From Mucilaginibacter sp. KACC 22063 (lineage in GTDB: Bacteria > Bacteroidota > Bacteroidia > Sphingobacteriales > Sphingobacteriaceae), in NCBI RefSeq assembly GCF_028736115.1, contig NZ_CP117877.1, positions 4,092,001 through 4,156,000 on the forward strand: DNA of 64,000 nucleotides, given 5' to 3'. Numbering within the stretch: position 1 is the stretch's first letter; each line of letters begins with the position of its first letter. Shown here one piece after another: positions 37,552 to 46,931 of the stretch. The position numbers and the translations under genes were made by a program. The notes below the pieces were generated by a model. The model worked only from the letters and a program-made list of their open reading frames with translations, was not told the origin of the DNA and made no database searches.

Positions 37552-38304
37552 ATGACTAACAAGCTGTTTTTTAAAAGTTTGCCGGCACTCATCTTTCTGC
37601 TAAGCACATCGCTTTATTCTATAGCACAGGATAGCACAAAGAAAGCCGCTACCAAACCTGCTGTTACAAGGCCTGTACAAAAACCAACTACTTACCCTGC
37701 AGCAAAAACAGCCGTTCCGCAAGCTACTACCCCAGGTACAGTACCGCCAAACAATGCGGCACGTGGTTATACATCAGCCCAGCCAGCACCCCCAAATGAC
37801 CGTAGTATAAAAGGACAATACCAATATTTAAACACCAAAGTTTTTGGCTATCAGCGCCCGCTGGTTGAGGCCTTTTATAAAAGTGTTACCGATACTTTAA
37901 AATCAGAAAGAAAGAAGGCAAAGGAAGCACAAGCCAACTTAACATCACTAACAGATACGGTTAAAGACCTGCATAAGCAACTATCTACACAAGGCCAGTC
38001 GTTAACCGAATCAACCGAAAAAGCCGATAGCATTAGCTTATTAGGTATCCACATGAGCAAAGCCTCGTACAACAGCCTGATGTGGGGATTGGTAATAGTT
38101 TTTGGCGCAGTTGCCGCTTTTGTCATCTTTCGCTCGGGTACTTACAGCCGCGAAGCAAAGTACCGTATCAAACTTTATGAAGAGCTTGACGAGGAATACA
38201 AGAACTATAAAATCAAGGCTAACGACAAAGAGAAAAAACTGGCCCGTGATCTGCAAACTGCCCGTAATAAAATTGAAGAAATTACAGGAAAGCCTGATTA
38301 TTGA
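37552..38304 (+). CDS. Secretory-signal, single-pass coiled-coil protein of unknown function
   Basis: 250 residues: signal peptide 1-25 (ending YSIAQD), a Pro/Thr/Ala-rich linker to about residue 82, a helical coiled-coil segment 105-160, one membrane helix at about 177-193 (WGLVIVFGAVAAFVIF) and a charged helical tail 195-250. The topology suggests a periplasmic coiled coil joined to a cytoplasmic coiled coil. Related Bacteroidota proteins have at times been given misleading enzyme names; nothing enzymatic is visible. Its stop codon is 14 bases before the EVE-domain gene. Confidence 0.75.
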   Translation: MTNKLFFKSLPALIFLLSTSLYSIAQDSTKKAATKPAVTRPVQKPTTYPAAKTAVPQATTPGTVPPNNAARGYTSAQPAPPNDRSIKGQYQYLNTKVFGYQRPLVEAFYKSVTDTLKSERKKAKEAQANLTSLTDTVKDLHKQLSTQGQSLTESTEKADSISLLGIHMSKASYNSLMWGLVIVFGAVAAFVIFRSGTYSREAKYRIKLYEELDEEYKNYKIKANDKEKKLARDLQTARNKIEEITGKPDY

Positions 38305-38318
38305 TTAATAGCCAACTA

Positions 38319-38774
38319 ATGCCAGCAAGAGCTTTCTTATTTGGGTGGAACCCCGTTAAATGGCCGTGGGAGGATCTCGATCTGGATATTCAGAAATTAT
38401 CAACAGAAGGTACACTTAAAGAAGATTGGAGCGCAGCAAGCCACAAGGCAATAAAACCTGGAGACAGGGCTTTTATTGTGAGGCTTGGTGCAGAGCCACG
38501 CGGCATTTTTGCATCAGGTACAATTACATCTAATCCTTATCCTGCTTACAGGAATGGCAGGCATTATTACCGGGTAAAAATTGACCTGGATGTATTGCTT
38601 AATCCAGATAAGGAACGCATCTTAACTTTTGATATTCTTAAGATAGGTAACCTTGCTGCGCAAACATGGGCGCCGCAGGCGTCGGGAATTTCTATCAGAC
38701 CAGAGCTTGTTGACGAACTTGAAAATTTGTGGCTCGATTTTTTGGAAACAAAAGACCAGCATGACGACTTTTAA
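38319..38774 (+). CDS. EVE (PUA-like) domain protein
   Basis: 151 residues from MPARAFLFGWNPVKWPWEDL; a TTG 18 bases upstream is possible but less likely. The pattern FLFGWNP, then W, then KPGDRAFIVRLGAEPRGIFASG, and a final WAPQASGISI matches EVE-type PUA-like domains. These bind modified bases and occur at the N-terminus of McrB-like or HNH restriction enzymes. Here the domain stands alone with no nuclease. Reading of modified DNA or RNA bases is an inference. It is the middle gene of a three-gene run. Confidence 0.75.
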   Translation: MPARAFLFGWNPVKWPWEDLDLDIQKLSTEGTLKEDWSAASHKAIKPGDRAFIVRLGAEPRGIFASGTITSNPYPAYRNGRHYYRVKIDLDVLLNPDKERILTFDILKIGNLAAQTWAPQASGISIRPELVDELENLWLDFLETKDQHDDF

Positions 38775-38791
38775 TACCATAACAATTGAAT

Positions 38792-38944
38792 ATGGAATAT
38801 CAACCCGGAGACTTGGTATCTACGCCAAACGGTAATGGCTATGTGAATGAAGTAATAGAAAATCAGGTAATAGTTGACCTGATTGATGGTGACGACCGTC
38901 GCGAAGTGTTCGACATCACACAAATAGCACTATTAGAAGAATAA
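38792..38944 (+). CDS. 50-residue SH3-like (KOW-type) protein
   Basis: A short gene, easily missed: MEYQPGDLVSTPNGNGYVNE at the start, VIVDLIDGDDRREVFDITQI towards the end. The pattern of a beta-barrel entry (GDLVSTPNGNG), then VIVDL, is that of small SH3/KOW-like barrels. It starts 17 bases after the EVE gene and ends just before a terminator, so it is the third gene of that set. Confidence 0.7.
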   Translation: MEYQPGDLVSTPNGNGYVNEVIENQVIVDLIDGDDRREVFDITQIALLEE

Positions 38945-38947
38945 AAC

Positions 38948-38973
38948 AAAAGCATCCATTACAGGATGCTTTT
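38948..38973. terminator. Bidirectional terminator
   Basis: AAAAGCATCC / GGATGCTTTT between the 50-residue gene and the convergent permease gene. Confidence 0.85.
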
Positions 38974-38986
38974 GTTTTATATAAGC

Positions 38987-41359
38987 CTATTCTGTTCTCA
39001 GGCTTTTTATAGGATTAGCTAATGCAGCTTTTATGGCTTGAAAGCTCACTGTCAGTATGGTGATAGCAACAGCCCCGACGCTTGCCAGAATAAACACCCA
39101 CCATGATATTTCTGTATGGTATACATATCCTTTAAGCCATCCGGAAAGATAATACCAGGCAAGCGGTATAGCGATGATACATGATATAATTACCAAAGCC
39201 AGAAAGTCTTTAGAAAGCATGGTCCATACGTTATAAACAGAAGCACCTAATACTTTGCGCACACCAATTTCTTTAGTACGTTGCTCGGCAACAAACGATG
39301 CCAAACCGAACAATCCTAACGATGAAATAAAAATGGCCAGTATGGCGAAGAAAGTGGCAAGATTACCGATCCTGATCTCGTCTGCAAATTTTTGTCCGTA
39401 TTCAGTATCGGTAAATTTAAAATCAAAGGGACTGTTAGGATTATACTTTTTAAATACGGGTTCTATCTTTGCAAGCGCATCCTTAACAGGCATGTGCGGA
39501 TTGATACGTAGTGTTATTACGTTTACCCAATTATAATCAAGCCTGAAGATTGTCCCTATTGCCGGTGTATAAGGCGAATCCATAATCATGTCATCAATTA
39601 CACCAATAATGGTGTAGTTTTTACCATCGAACTTAATGGTTTTACCTACCGGGTTTTTAAAACCGATAACTTTTGCGGCAGTCTGGTTGATAACCATACC
39701 AAGGCTATCCGTTTTAAAAGCCCTCGAAAAATCCCGGCCGTTGTTAATATGCCAGCCAATGGTTTTACCAAAATCATGTGTTACGGCAATTGTACCGAAT
39801 ACCGGGTTTGTGGTTGGATCTTTACCCTCCCATTCATAACCAATTTGATTTGACCATACGCCTGTTGAAGGGCTTGATGATTCAGCAACATTTTCTACAG
39901 CTCCCGTTTTAATCAGGTCATTTTTAATGGCTTCATAATGCCCGTATAAGTCGGGCGTAGTCATATCCACAGTTATTAGCCCCTCACGGGTATAACCTAC
40001 CGGCCGGTTCTTAGCAAACTGTATTTGCTTGTAAACAATGATTGTCCCGATGATGATTGCGACAGAAACTGTAAACTGAATAACTACTAAAACCTTGCGT
40101 GGCAAAGCAGCAAAACGGCCAACTTTAAATGTCCCTTTTAAAACTTTTACTGTATTAAAACCTGACAAATAAAAGGCAGGATAACTTCCGGATAGCACAC
40201 CTGTAAATACTGTAAATACCAATGCCATTAACCAAAATAAAGGATTGGCCCAGGGAAGGGACATCTCTTTACTCGACAAACTATTGAAGTATGGCAGAAA
40301 CAATAACACCAGCACAATAGACAATGCAAAAGCAATTAATGCCATTAAAACAGACTCGCTTAAAAACTGGTAGATCAATTGCTGCCTGACTGAGCCTATT
40401 GCTTTGCGAATACCCACTTCCTTTGCACGCTTTTCGGAACGTGCGGTACTCAGGTTCATGAAATTGATACAGGCTAACAGCAATACAAAAACTCCAATGA
40501 TGCCAAACATCCACACATATTGGATACGGCCTCCATCCAGTTTGCCATCCACAAAATTACTTTCCAGGTGCCACTTGTTCATTGGATGTACCAGCACCCA
40601 TTCATTACCCTCTTTAAAATGCGGGCGTACAATGGCTTTAATTTTATCAGTTACTTTAGCAAAATCTGCATGATCTTGCAGCTGCACAAAAATCTGAAAG
40701 CTATGATCGCCCCAGTTGATCATCGCATTTTTTAACCAGTTTTCGGTAGTCACATACTTATCCCAAGGCAGTAAAATCTTGGTGGTAGCAAAAGTGGAGT
40801 TCTGAGGCATGTCCTGGTATACACCAGCCACTTTCATATCCCATTTGTTACTGACCCTTATTGTTTTGCCCATTGGGTCGGCATCACCAAACAGTGACTT
40901 AATTAATGATGCACTTACCAATGCTGACGAAAGATCATTCAGGGCATTAATGTCACCTTTAACCATTTTAAGGGTTAACATTTTGGGGAAGTCTGGCTGT
41001 ACCCACATACCGTGATCTGAAACCTTTTTATCACCCACTGCATAAGTAAAACCATTATTCCATGATGTAAGCGTTACGTACTTAAAGTCAGAACCATACT
41101 TGTTTTTTAGTTCCTGCCCGGCCGGAATAGGCATTGCCGGCTGCGTGCCTGTATGCCCATCAAAAGTCTGGGTTACCATAATTTGCCCTATGCGATCATG
41201 ATTTTTGAAATTATGATCAAAGGAAATTTCATCCCAAATCCATAAACCTATTAAGATGGCTACAGCCATACCTAAGGCTAGGCCAAGTATATTGATGAAA
41301 GAATATACCTTGTTCTTTAAAAGGTTGCGCCAGGCTATTGTGAAGTAATTTTTAAGCAT
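38987..41359 (-). CDS. MacB/FtsX-type ABC transporter permease
   Basis: 790 residues with a duplicated plan: N-terminal helix (FTIAWRNLLKNKVYSFINIL), a periplasmic MacB-type domain, an FtsX-type block of three helices starting NFMNLSTARSEKRAKEVGIR, then a second helix, periplasmic domain and FtsX block (ASFVAEQRTKEIGVRKVLGA). This is the fused Bacteroidota type, which acts by mechanotransmission rather than classical transport. No ATPase gene is adjacent, so the partner is encoded elsewhere. The substrate is unknown. Confidence 0.9.
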   Translation of the reverse strand: MLKNYFTIAWRNLLKNKVYSFINILGLALGMAVAILIGLWIWDEISFDHNFKNHDRIGQIMVTQTFDGHTGTQPAMPIPAGQELKNKYGSDFKYVTLTSWNNGFTYAVGDKKVSDHGMWVQPDFPKMLTLKMVKGDINALNDLSSALVSASLIKSLFGDADPMGKTIRVSNKWDMKVAGVYQDMPQNSTFATTKILLPWDKYVTTENWLKNAMINWGDHSFQIFVQLQDHADFAKVTDKIKAIVRPHFKEGNEWVLVHPMNKWHLESNFVDGKLDGGRIQYVWMFGIIGVFVLLLACINFMNLSTARSEKRAKEVGIRKAIGSVRQQLIYQFLSESVLMALIAFALSIVLVLLFLPYFNSLSSKEMSLPWANPLFWLMALVFTVFTGVLSGSYPAFYLSGFNTVKVLKGTFKVGRFAALPRKVLVVIQFTVSVAIIIGTIIVYKQIQFAKNRPVGYTREGLITVDMTTPDLYGHYEAIKNDLIKTGAVENVAESSSPSTGVWSNQIGYEWEGKDPTTNPVFGTIAVTHDFGKTIGWHINNGRDFSRAFKTDSLGMVINQTAAKVIGFKNPVGKTIKFDGKNYTIIGVIDDMIMDSPYTPAIGTIFRLDYNWVNVITLRINPHMPVKDALAKIEPVFKKYNPNSPFDFKFTDTEYGQKFADEIRIGNLATFFAILAIFISSLGLFGLASFVAEQRTKEIGVRKVLGASVYNVWTMLSKDFLALVIISCIIAIPLAWYYLSGWLKGYVYHTEISWWVFILASVGAVAITILTVSFQAIKAALANPIKSLRTE

Positions 41360-41556
41360 AAGGTTCCAATACTAATATAGTCAGGATGTACCAATATAGT
41401 GCCTTATAATATAAATAACTATCAATCAGATATTTATACATAATCAATCCTATATAAACTGTGCGATTACGATACAGTAGCTGTGCGGAGATGAACGTGT
41501 GAACTGTTATTTGTGATTGCGTGAGATATCTATCTATGACAAGTCTGTTCCAGTAT

Positions 41557-41637
41557 CGTCATTGCGAGGCACGAGCAATCCCCGGCTTGCAGAGCGGCTC
41601 TGTATAGTTTGTGATTGCTTCGTTCCTCGCAATGACG
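41557..41637. repeat. Palindromic REP-like element (CGTCATTGCGAGG ... CCTCGCAATGACG)
   Basis: Perfect 13-bp arms at 41557-41569 and 41625-41637, with GCAATC and GATTGC as further inner pairs. This is a repeat type common in bacterial spacers. A decayed half copy is at 3580-3621. It fills much of the 398-base gap between the permease gene and rpsJ; the rest is AT-rich and holds only a terminator. Confidence 0.85.
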
Positions 41638-41700
41638 CGTTTAGCACATATCTTGATTACCGGCTCCTTTCCTGTCATCGCAACATTCTCGGCTTTAAAC

Positions 41701-41734
41701 AACAAAGGCCACCTTTATTCAGGTGGCCTTTGTT
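41701..41734 (-). terminator. Terminator of the str operon
   Basis: AACAAAGGCCACCT / AGGTGGCCTTTGTT, 24 bases past the rpsJ stop codon. Confidence 0.88.
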
Positions 41735-41757
41735 ATATTTCGGATCTTCCGGTACTA

Positions 41758-42063
41758 TCACACTTTGATCTCAACTTCAACACCGCTTGGCAGCTCAAGT
41801 TTCATCAGCGCGTCTACAGTTTTAGAGTTAGAGCTATAGATGTCTAACAAACGTTTGTAGCTGCACAGTTGGAACTGCTCACGTGCTTTTTTGTTTACGT
41901 GTGGTGAACGTAATACAGTAAACACTTTTTTCTCGGTTGGTAAAGGAAGCGGTCCGCTAACTACAGCGCCGGTTGGCTTTACAGTCTTAACGATCTTTTC
42001 AGCTGATTTGTCAACCAAGTTGTAGTCGTAAGATTTCAGTTTAATTCTGATTCTTTGGCTCAT
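41758..42063 (-). CDS. rpsJ: 30S ribosomal protein uS10
   Basis: 101 residues: [40 protein letters not shown] and the ending [11 protein letters not shown]. It is also a transcription antitermination partner (NusE). It is last in the str operon and is followed by a strong terminator, so it is cut off from rplC, with which it normally forms the S10 operon. Confidence 0.98.
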   Translation of the reverse strand: MSQRIRIKLKSYDYNLVDKSAEKIVKTVKPTGAVVSGPLPLPTEKKVFTVLRSPHVNKKAREQFQLCSYKRLLDIYSSNSKTVDALMKLELPSGVEVEIKV

Positions 42064-42082
42064 TTTTGTTCTTTTTAATGAT

Positions 42083-42216
42083 GATTCACCGATTTAATAA
42101 GGCGATTTCACCGATTTGTTTTTGGTTACCCTAAGAGCTATTTATTAGGATAAGTCTGTAATTATAATTTGATTACACCGAATAATCTGTGAAATCACAA
42201 ACTAATCGGTGCAATC
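42083..42216. repeat. Word-repeat hairpin in the fusA-rpsJ spacer
   Basis: GATTCACCGATT and GGCGATTTCACCGATT on the left pair with AATCTGTGAAATCAC and AATCGGTGCAATC on the right across a 67-base loop. The word CACCGATT recurs. Confidence 0.8.
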
Positions 42217-42227
42217 GAAAATTTATA

Positions 42228-44339
42228 TTAAGCGATAGCGCCTTTAACGCGGCCTTTAGATTTAGCAACCACTTCTTCTTGTACGTTACGTGGAGCTTCT
42301 TCGTAATGGTCAAACTCCATAGTTGAAGTTGCACGGCCTGAAGTAATGGTACGTAATTGAGTTACATAACCAAACATTTCAGAAAGTGGCACCATTGCTT
42401 TGATCACCTGTGAACCATTACGGGTGTCCATACCTTGCAGCTGGCCACGACGACGGTTCAAGTCACCGATAACGTCACCCATGTTTTCTTCAGGGGTTAA
42501 GATCTCGATTTTCATGATTGGCTCAAGCAATACCGGCTTACATTTTGGTAACGCCTCACGGTAAGCAGATTTAGCAGCAATCTCGAAAGATAATGCGTCT
42601 GAATCGACTGCGTGGAACGAACCGTCAATTAATCTAACTTTAAGGTTAGTTAACGGGAAGCCTGCTAATACACCGTTTGACATGGAAGCATTAAAGCCTT
42701 TTTCAACAGATGGAATAAACTCACGAGGGATAGAACCACCAGTGATTTCGTTCACAAACTGTAAGCCTTCTTTACCTTCGTCGGCAGGTGAAAGTACAAC
42801 CTGGATATCAGCGAATTTACCACGACCACCAGTTTGTTTCTTGTAAGTTTCACGGTGCTGAGTAGTACCGGTGATTGACTCTTTGTAAGCAACTTGTGGC
42901 GCACCCTGGTTAACCTCAACTTTAAACTCACGTTTCAGACGGTCCATGATGATATCAAGGTGAAGCTCGCCCATACCTGAAATTACAGTCTGGCCGGTTT
43001 CTTCGTCAGAGTTTACGCGGAAGGTTGGATCCTCTTCTGCTAATTTACCAAGCGCTAAACCTAATTTATCAACGTCAGCCTGAGTTTTTGGCTCAATAGC
43101 TAAACCGATAACCGGGTCAGGGAATACCATTGATTCCAATACCACTTTGTTTTTCTCATCGCAAAGGGTATCACCTGTTTTGATATCTTTAAAGCCTACT
43201 ACCGCAGCAATATCACCAGCACCTACGTTAGGAATAGGGTTTTGCTTGTTAGCGTGCATCTGGAAGATACGTGAGATACGCTCTTTGTTGTCAGAACGCA
43301 TGTTGTGCACGTATGAACCAGCTTCAAGATTACCAGAGTAAACGCGGATAAAGCACAAACGGCCTACGAATGGGTCGGTTGCAATTTTAAATGCTAAAGC
43401 TGCAAATGGCTCTTTAACATCCGGTTTAATCATCACTTCTTCACCAGTATCAGGGTTAGTACCAACAACACCTTTTGAATCAAGTGGTGAAGGCAATAAC
43501 TCCATTACATAGTCAAGCATGGTTTGTACACCTTTATTTTTGAATGAAGAACCGCAGGTCATTGGTACGATTTTACCAGCCAGGGTAGCCTGACGTAAAG
43601 CGTCCAATACTTCGCGCTCGGTGATGCTTGAAGGATCATCAAAGAATTTCTCCATTAATGACTCATCATACTCAGCAACTGCTTCTAATAATTTTTCTCT
43701 CCACTCGGTAGCTTCATCTAACAAATCGTCAGGGATTGGCACTTCAGTAAAGGTCATACCTTTATCATGCTCATTCCAAACCACACCACGGAAGTTGATT
43801 AAGTCAACCACACCTTTAAAGCCGTCTTCAGCACCGATAGGGATCTGCAATGGCACAGCGTGGCTGCCCAGCATATCACGTACCTGCTTAACAACTTTTA
43901 AGAAGTCGGCACCAGAACGGTCCATTTTATTAACGAAACCGATACGTGGTACGTTGTAGTTGTTAGCTAAGCGCCAGTTAGTCTCAGATTGAGGCTCAAC
44001 ACCGTCAACTGCCGAAAACAGGAACACCAAGCCGTCCAATACACGCAGTGAGCGGTTTACCTCTACGGTAAAATCCACGTGTCCCGGAGTATCGATAACG
44101 TTTACCTGGTATTTGTTGCCACGGTAGTTCCAGAATACGGTGGTAGCAGCCGAAGTGATGGTAATACCACGCTCCTGCTCCTGAGCCATCCAGTCCATAG
44201 TAGCAGCACCTTCGTGTACCTCACCAATTTTGTGGCTTACACCCGCATAGTACAGGATACGCTCGGTGGTGGTGGTTTTACCCGCATCAATGTGAGCGGC
44301 AATACCAATGTTTCTTGTATATTTAAGATCTCTTGACAT
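42228..44339 (-). CDS. fusA: Elongation factor G
   Basis: 703 residues; GTPase that drives translocation and ribosome recycling. G1 is [16 protein letters not shown]3 [13 protein letters not shown]4 NKMDRSG. The domain IV region ([20 protein letters not shown]) is intact, so it is a functional canonical EF-G. Confidence 0.98.
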   Translation of the reverse strand: MSRDLKYTRNIGIAAHIDAGKTTTTERILYYAGVSHKIGEVHEGAATMDWMAQEQERGITITSAATTVFWNYRGNKYQVNVIDTPGHVDFTVEVNRSLRVLDGLVFLFSAVDGVEPQSETNWRLANNYNVPRIGFVNKMDRSGADFLKVVKQVRDMLGSHAVPLQIPIGAEDGFKGVVDLINFRGVVWNEHDKGMTFTEVPIPDDLLDEATEWREKLLEAVAEYDESLMEKFFDDPSSITEREVLDALRQATLAGKIVPMTCGSSFKNKGVQTMLDYVMELLPSPLDSKGVVGTNPDTGEEVMIKPDVKEPFAALAFKIATDPFVGRLCFIRVYSGNLEAGSYVHNMRSDNKERISRIFQMHANKQNPIPNVGAGDIAAVVGFKDIKTGDTLCDEKNKVVLESMVFPDPVIGLAIEPKTQADVDKLGLALGKLAEEDPTFRVNSDEETGQTVISGMGELHLDIIMDRLKREFKVEVNQGAPQVAYKESITGTTQHRETYKKQTGGRGKFADIQVVLSPADEGKEGLQFVNEITGGSIPREFIPSVEKGFNASMSNGVLAGFPLTNLKVRLIDGSFHAVDSDALSFEIAAKSAYREALPKCKPVLLEPIMKIEILTPEENMGDVIGDLNRRRGQLQGMDTRNGSQVIKAMVPLSEMFGYVTQLRTITSGRATSTMEFDHYEEAPRNVQEEVVAKSKGRVKGAIA

Positions 44340-44352
44340 ATCTCTTTTCTAT

Positions 44353-44425
44353 TTAGTGAGTTATTGAGTTAGTGAATTAATGAATATTAAATACCCGTTA
44401 ACTCACACATTCACTAACTCACTAA
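44353..44425. repeat. Word-repeat hairpin in the rpsG-fusA spacer
   Basis: TTAGTGAGTTA pairs perfectly with TAACTCACTAA, and further inner bases pair. Words GAGTTA and TAACTC recur. Confidence 0.8.
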
Positions 44426-44432
44426 TTTTTGA

Positions 44433-44900
44433 TTAGAATCTAAAGTGTGAGAACGCTTTGTTGGCTTCAGCCATTTTATGCGTATCTTCTTTCTTTTTAA
44501 CCGCAGCACCTTCGCCTTTTGCAGCAGAGATGATTTCACCGGCTAATTTCTCCATCATGGTTTTTTCACCACGACGACGGGCATAGCTGATTAACCATTT
44601 CATACCTAAAGCTACTTTACGCTCCGGACGAACTTCGGTAGGTACCTGGAAGTTAGCACCACCTACACGGCGAGATTTAACCTCAACGGCAGGCATTACG
44701 TTGTTCAATGCTTTTTTCCATGTTTCTAAACCGTTCTCGTTGGTTTTTTTCTCAACGATATCAACTGCGTTATAGAAAATGCCGTATGCGGTAGATTTTT
44801 TACCATCATACATCATGTTATTTACAAACCTGGTTACCAATACGTCGTTAAAACGCGGATCAGGCAGAAGGATTCTCTTTTTTGGTTTTGACTTTCTCAT
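44433..44900 (-). CDS. rpsG: 30S ribosomal protein uS7
   Basis: 155 residues; head assembly protein. [19 protein letters not shown] and [19 protein letters not shown] are typical. Confidence 0.98.
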   Translation of the reverse strand: MRKSKPKKRILLPDPRFNDVLVTRFVNNMMYDGKKSTAYGIFYNAVDIVEKKTNENGLETWKKALNNVMPAVEVKSRRVGGANFQVPTEVRPERKVALGMKWLISYARRRGEKTMMEKLAGEIISAAKGEGAAVKKKEDTHKMAEANKAFSHFRF

Positions 44901-44919
44901 TGTTACTATCCTCCTTTAA

Positions 44920-45333
44920 TTATTTCTTTTTACCTTTTGCCGGTGCAGCTGCTGGCTGTCCTGGTTTAGGGCGTTTAGTACCATATTTAGAACGACGTTG
45001 GTTACGGCCGTTAACACCTGATGTATCTAATGCACCACGGATAATGTGGTAACGTACACCTGGTAAGTCTTTCACCCTGCCGCCACGGATCAACACAATT
45101 GAGTGCTCCTGTAAGTTGTGACCTTCACCCGGAATGTAGGCATTCACCTCTTTACCGTTGGTTAAACGTACACGCGCAACTTTACGCATTGCTGAGTTTG
45201 GTTTCTTAGGGGTAGTGGTGTATACACGGGTACACACGCCTCTTCGCTGTGGACAGCTGTCCAACGCTGGGGATTTACTCTTATCCTCCAGAGCTACTCT
45301 ACCTTTTCTAACTAATTGCTGAATAGTAGGCAT
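44920..45333 (-). CDS. rpsL: 30S ribosomal protein uS12
   Basis: 137 residues; decoding-centre protein. [17 protein letters not shown] carries the wild-type lysine (position 43 in E. coli) and [13 protein letters not shown] the second lysine (88), so no known streptomycin-resistance change is present. The tail [17 protein letters not shown] is an extension of about 12 residues. Confidence 0.98.
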   Translation of the reverse strand: MPTIQQLVRKGRVALEDKSKSPALDSCPQRRGVCTRVYTTTPKKPNSAMRKVARVRLTNGKEVNAYIPGEGHNLQEHSIVLIRGGRVKDLPGVRYHIIRGALDTSGVNGRNQRRSKYGTKRPKPGQPAAAPAKGKKK

Positions 45334-45377
45334 TCTTCCTTTTTAATGTTACAGTTTTATCCTTATTTTAAGGACTG

Positions 45378-45408
45378 CAAAAGTACACACTTATTTTTTG
45401 ATTTTCAA
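45378..45408 (-). promoter_or_regulatory. Promoter of the str operon
   Basis: On the minus strand TTG, 20 bases, then TACTTTTG (TAnnTTTG), 45 bases before rpsL. Confidence 0.7.
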
Positions 45409-45524
45409 GTGGTTGATAAAAAGTTTTTTACGGGAGTGGCGGGGCGGTTGGCGCGAGGTGCAGAGTGGTATTGAAACTGAGGTTAAGAAACCAATAATTA
45501 AAGCTATTATAAATAGTTTAAATC

Positions 45525-46040
45525 CTAATCAGAATATAAAGTTGAGAAAACTGTTAAAAGATTTTTTGCTTCATCTTTACTTTTAGCGCTTCCAAATGCA
45601 TGTATTTGCCTTGGAAAATGCTTAGCATTTTTAATGTTTACTATTCCCTGAATGAAAAATTTGGATTTGCAATCATTAAACTCCCAATTCATCTTTTCGC
45701 TTAAAAGTACACCCTCTACTTCACTTGTTTTACAACTATCTGCTTCATCCATGGTAAATAACGCACCTGCATTTCCTAAATAAAAGCCACCATGAAAATG
45801 CGTTTTATCGGTAGTATCTGCAGGCCCAAAATAGTAAACATCAAAGTCGGGGCCACGACTTACCTTCACGATGTAATTATTTGGTAATGAAATATGGAAC
45901 TTGCTATCTCCAACACGCTTTTTGATCAAACATTTCATGTATGGGTCTGCTAGAGAGACTTGAGTGTTTCTTTTGCAATTACTAAATAGCGCAATACAAA
46001 GAAGCCCTAAAAGCAACAATGCCGGTTTTAATTTATTCAT
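45525..46040 (-). CDS. Lipoprotein of unknown function
   Basis: 171 residues from MNKLKPALLLLGLLCIALFS with the lipobox-like ending SNC, so the mature protein would begin with a lipid-modified cysteine. An upstream start would add 11 residues before the signal. The mature part has beta-strand-like segments such as FHISLPNNYIVKVSRG and HFHGGFYLGNAG. No domain is recognised. It lies downstream of a Spy-like gene, which has its own terminator in between. Confidence 0.75.
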   Translation of the reverse strand: MNKLKPALLLLGLLCIALFSNCKRNTQVSLADPYMKCLIKKRVGDSKFHISLPNNYIVKVSRGPDFDVYYFGPADTTDKTHFHGGFYLGNAGALFTMDEADSCKTSEVEGVLLSEKMNWEFNDCKSKFFIQGIVNIKNAKHFPRQIHAFGSAKSKDEAKNLLTVFSTLYSD

Positions 46041-46053
46041 GTGTAGTAAACAT

Positions 46054-46087
46054 AAAAAAACCGCCCGGCTCATACAAACCGGACGGC
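46054..46087 (-). terminator. Terminator of the Spy-like gene
   Basis: On the minus strand CCGTCCGG pairs with CCGGGCGG (one G-T pair) and is followed by seven T. Confidence 0.85.
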
Positions 46088-46122
46088 ACCTTAAACATCA
46101 AAACTTTTAATATTTACAACAC

Positions 46123-46608
46123 TTATGATTTTTGTACATCGCCGCGGTGGGTAACTACACCTCTGCCCTGGCGGCTATTTTTAAACAGCTCTTTCATTTG
46201 CGCTTTTTGGGTATCGCTAAGGGTGGCAACAAAAGCTTTGCGGTTTGCCTTGCGCGCTGCTTTATTGTCGGCCATCATTTTTTGCTGATCGGCAGTTAAT
46301 GTGCCTTTCAGTTTTTCCATTTTATCTTTACGGGAAAGGGTCTTGTCTTTCAACACCGCTTGCTGTTCAGGTGTAAGCGTTGCTTTAAATGCCTTGTGAG
46401 CTTCTTTCTGCTTTTCGCGGTTCTCCTTTAGCATTGCTTGCTGCTCTGGTGTTAAAATTGCCTTAAAGGCTTTAAAGTTTTTACCACCATGATGACGGTG
46501 CGCTACTGTATTGGTATCTGCCTTAGCTACAGTTTGAGCTTTAGCGCCAACTGCTACCGCTGCGGTAAGCAACGCCATCAGTGAAATTGATCTTACTAAC
46601 TTTTTCAT
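46123..46608 (-). CDS. Spy/CpxP-like periplasmic protein with repeated LTPEQQ units
   Basis: 161 residues with a signal peptide (MKKLVRSISLMALLTAAVAV, cut after AKA). The mature part is highly charged and helical. It has four imperfect copies of a unit of about 30 residues, each with a TPEQQ-like motif: FKAILTPEQQA, FKATLTPEQQA, LKGTLTADQQK and FVATLSDTQKA. LTxxQ motifs mark the Spy/CpxP family of periplasmic chaperones or stress sensors. The basic, extended copies here differ from Spy, which has two motifs. An upstream histidine-rich stretch (AHRHHGG) might bind metal. Confidence 0.8.
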   Translation of the reverse strand: MKKLVRSISLMALLTAAVAVGAKAQTVAKADTNTVAHRHHGGKNFKAFKAILTPEQQAMLKENREKQKEAHKAFKATLTPEQQAVLKDKTLSRKDKMEKLKGTLTADQQKMMADNKAARKANRKAFVATLSDTQKAQMKELFKNSRQGRGVVTHRGDVQKS

Positions 46609-46931
46609 ATGCTATTTAAATTAATTACAAGGATAGAGTGCTTATCCTGCCAAAGGTTTAAGTAACATTTATGTTAACAAACCGCCTGATGCAGAAATGC
46701 TTGCATTAGTAATTAACCATTAAGCAACAAAACATTTCCCACTGGTTTCAAGTTCACTCTTATTACAACTTATTGAGGTAAAATGACTTCAGGATTTTGG
46801 ATCGGCATCTTTCTTGATATATTTTTAACGGATACTTCCCCATACTTTTTACGCTTACTAAATTGGCTCCTGACGTTCTTTTTAAACCGCAAGTACACTG
46901 CGGACCTGTTTGCAGGCCCGATACTGTATTA
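46609..46931. other. Divergent intergenic region
   Basis: Carries the promoters of the Spy-like gene and the kinase gene. A TTG at 46863 opens the kinase frame but its first 23 codons look non-coding. No terminator or repeat was seen. Confidence 0.5.

Noticed and set aside
46863-46931. TTG-initiated N-terminal extension of the histidine kinase (23 residues)
   Set aside because: Cysteine- and proline-rich, unlike the rest, and an ATG at 46932 precedes the first sensor helix by a normal distance.
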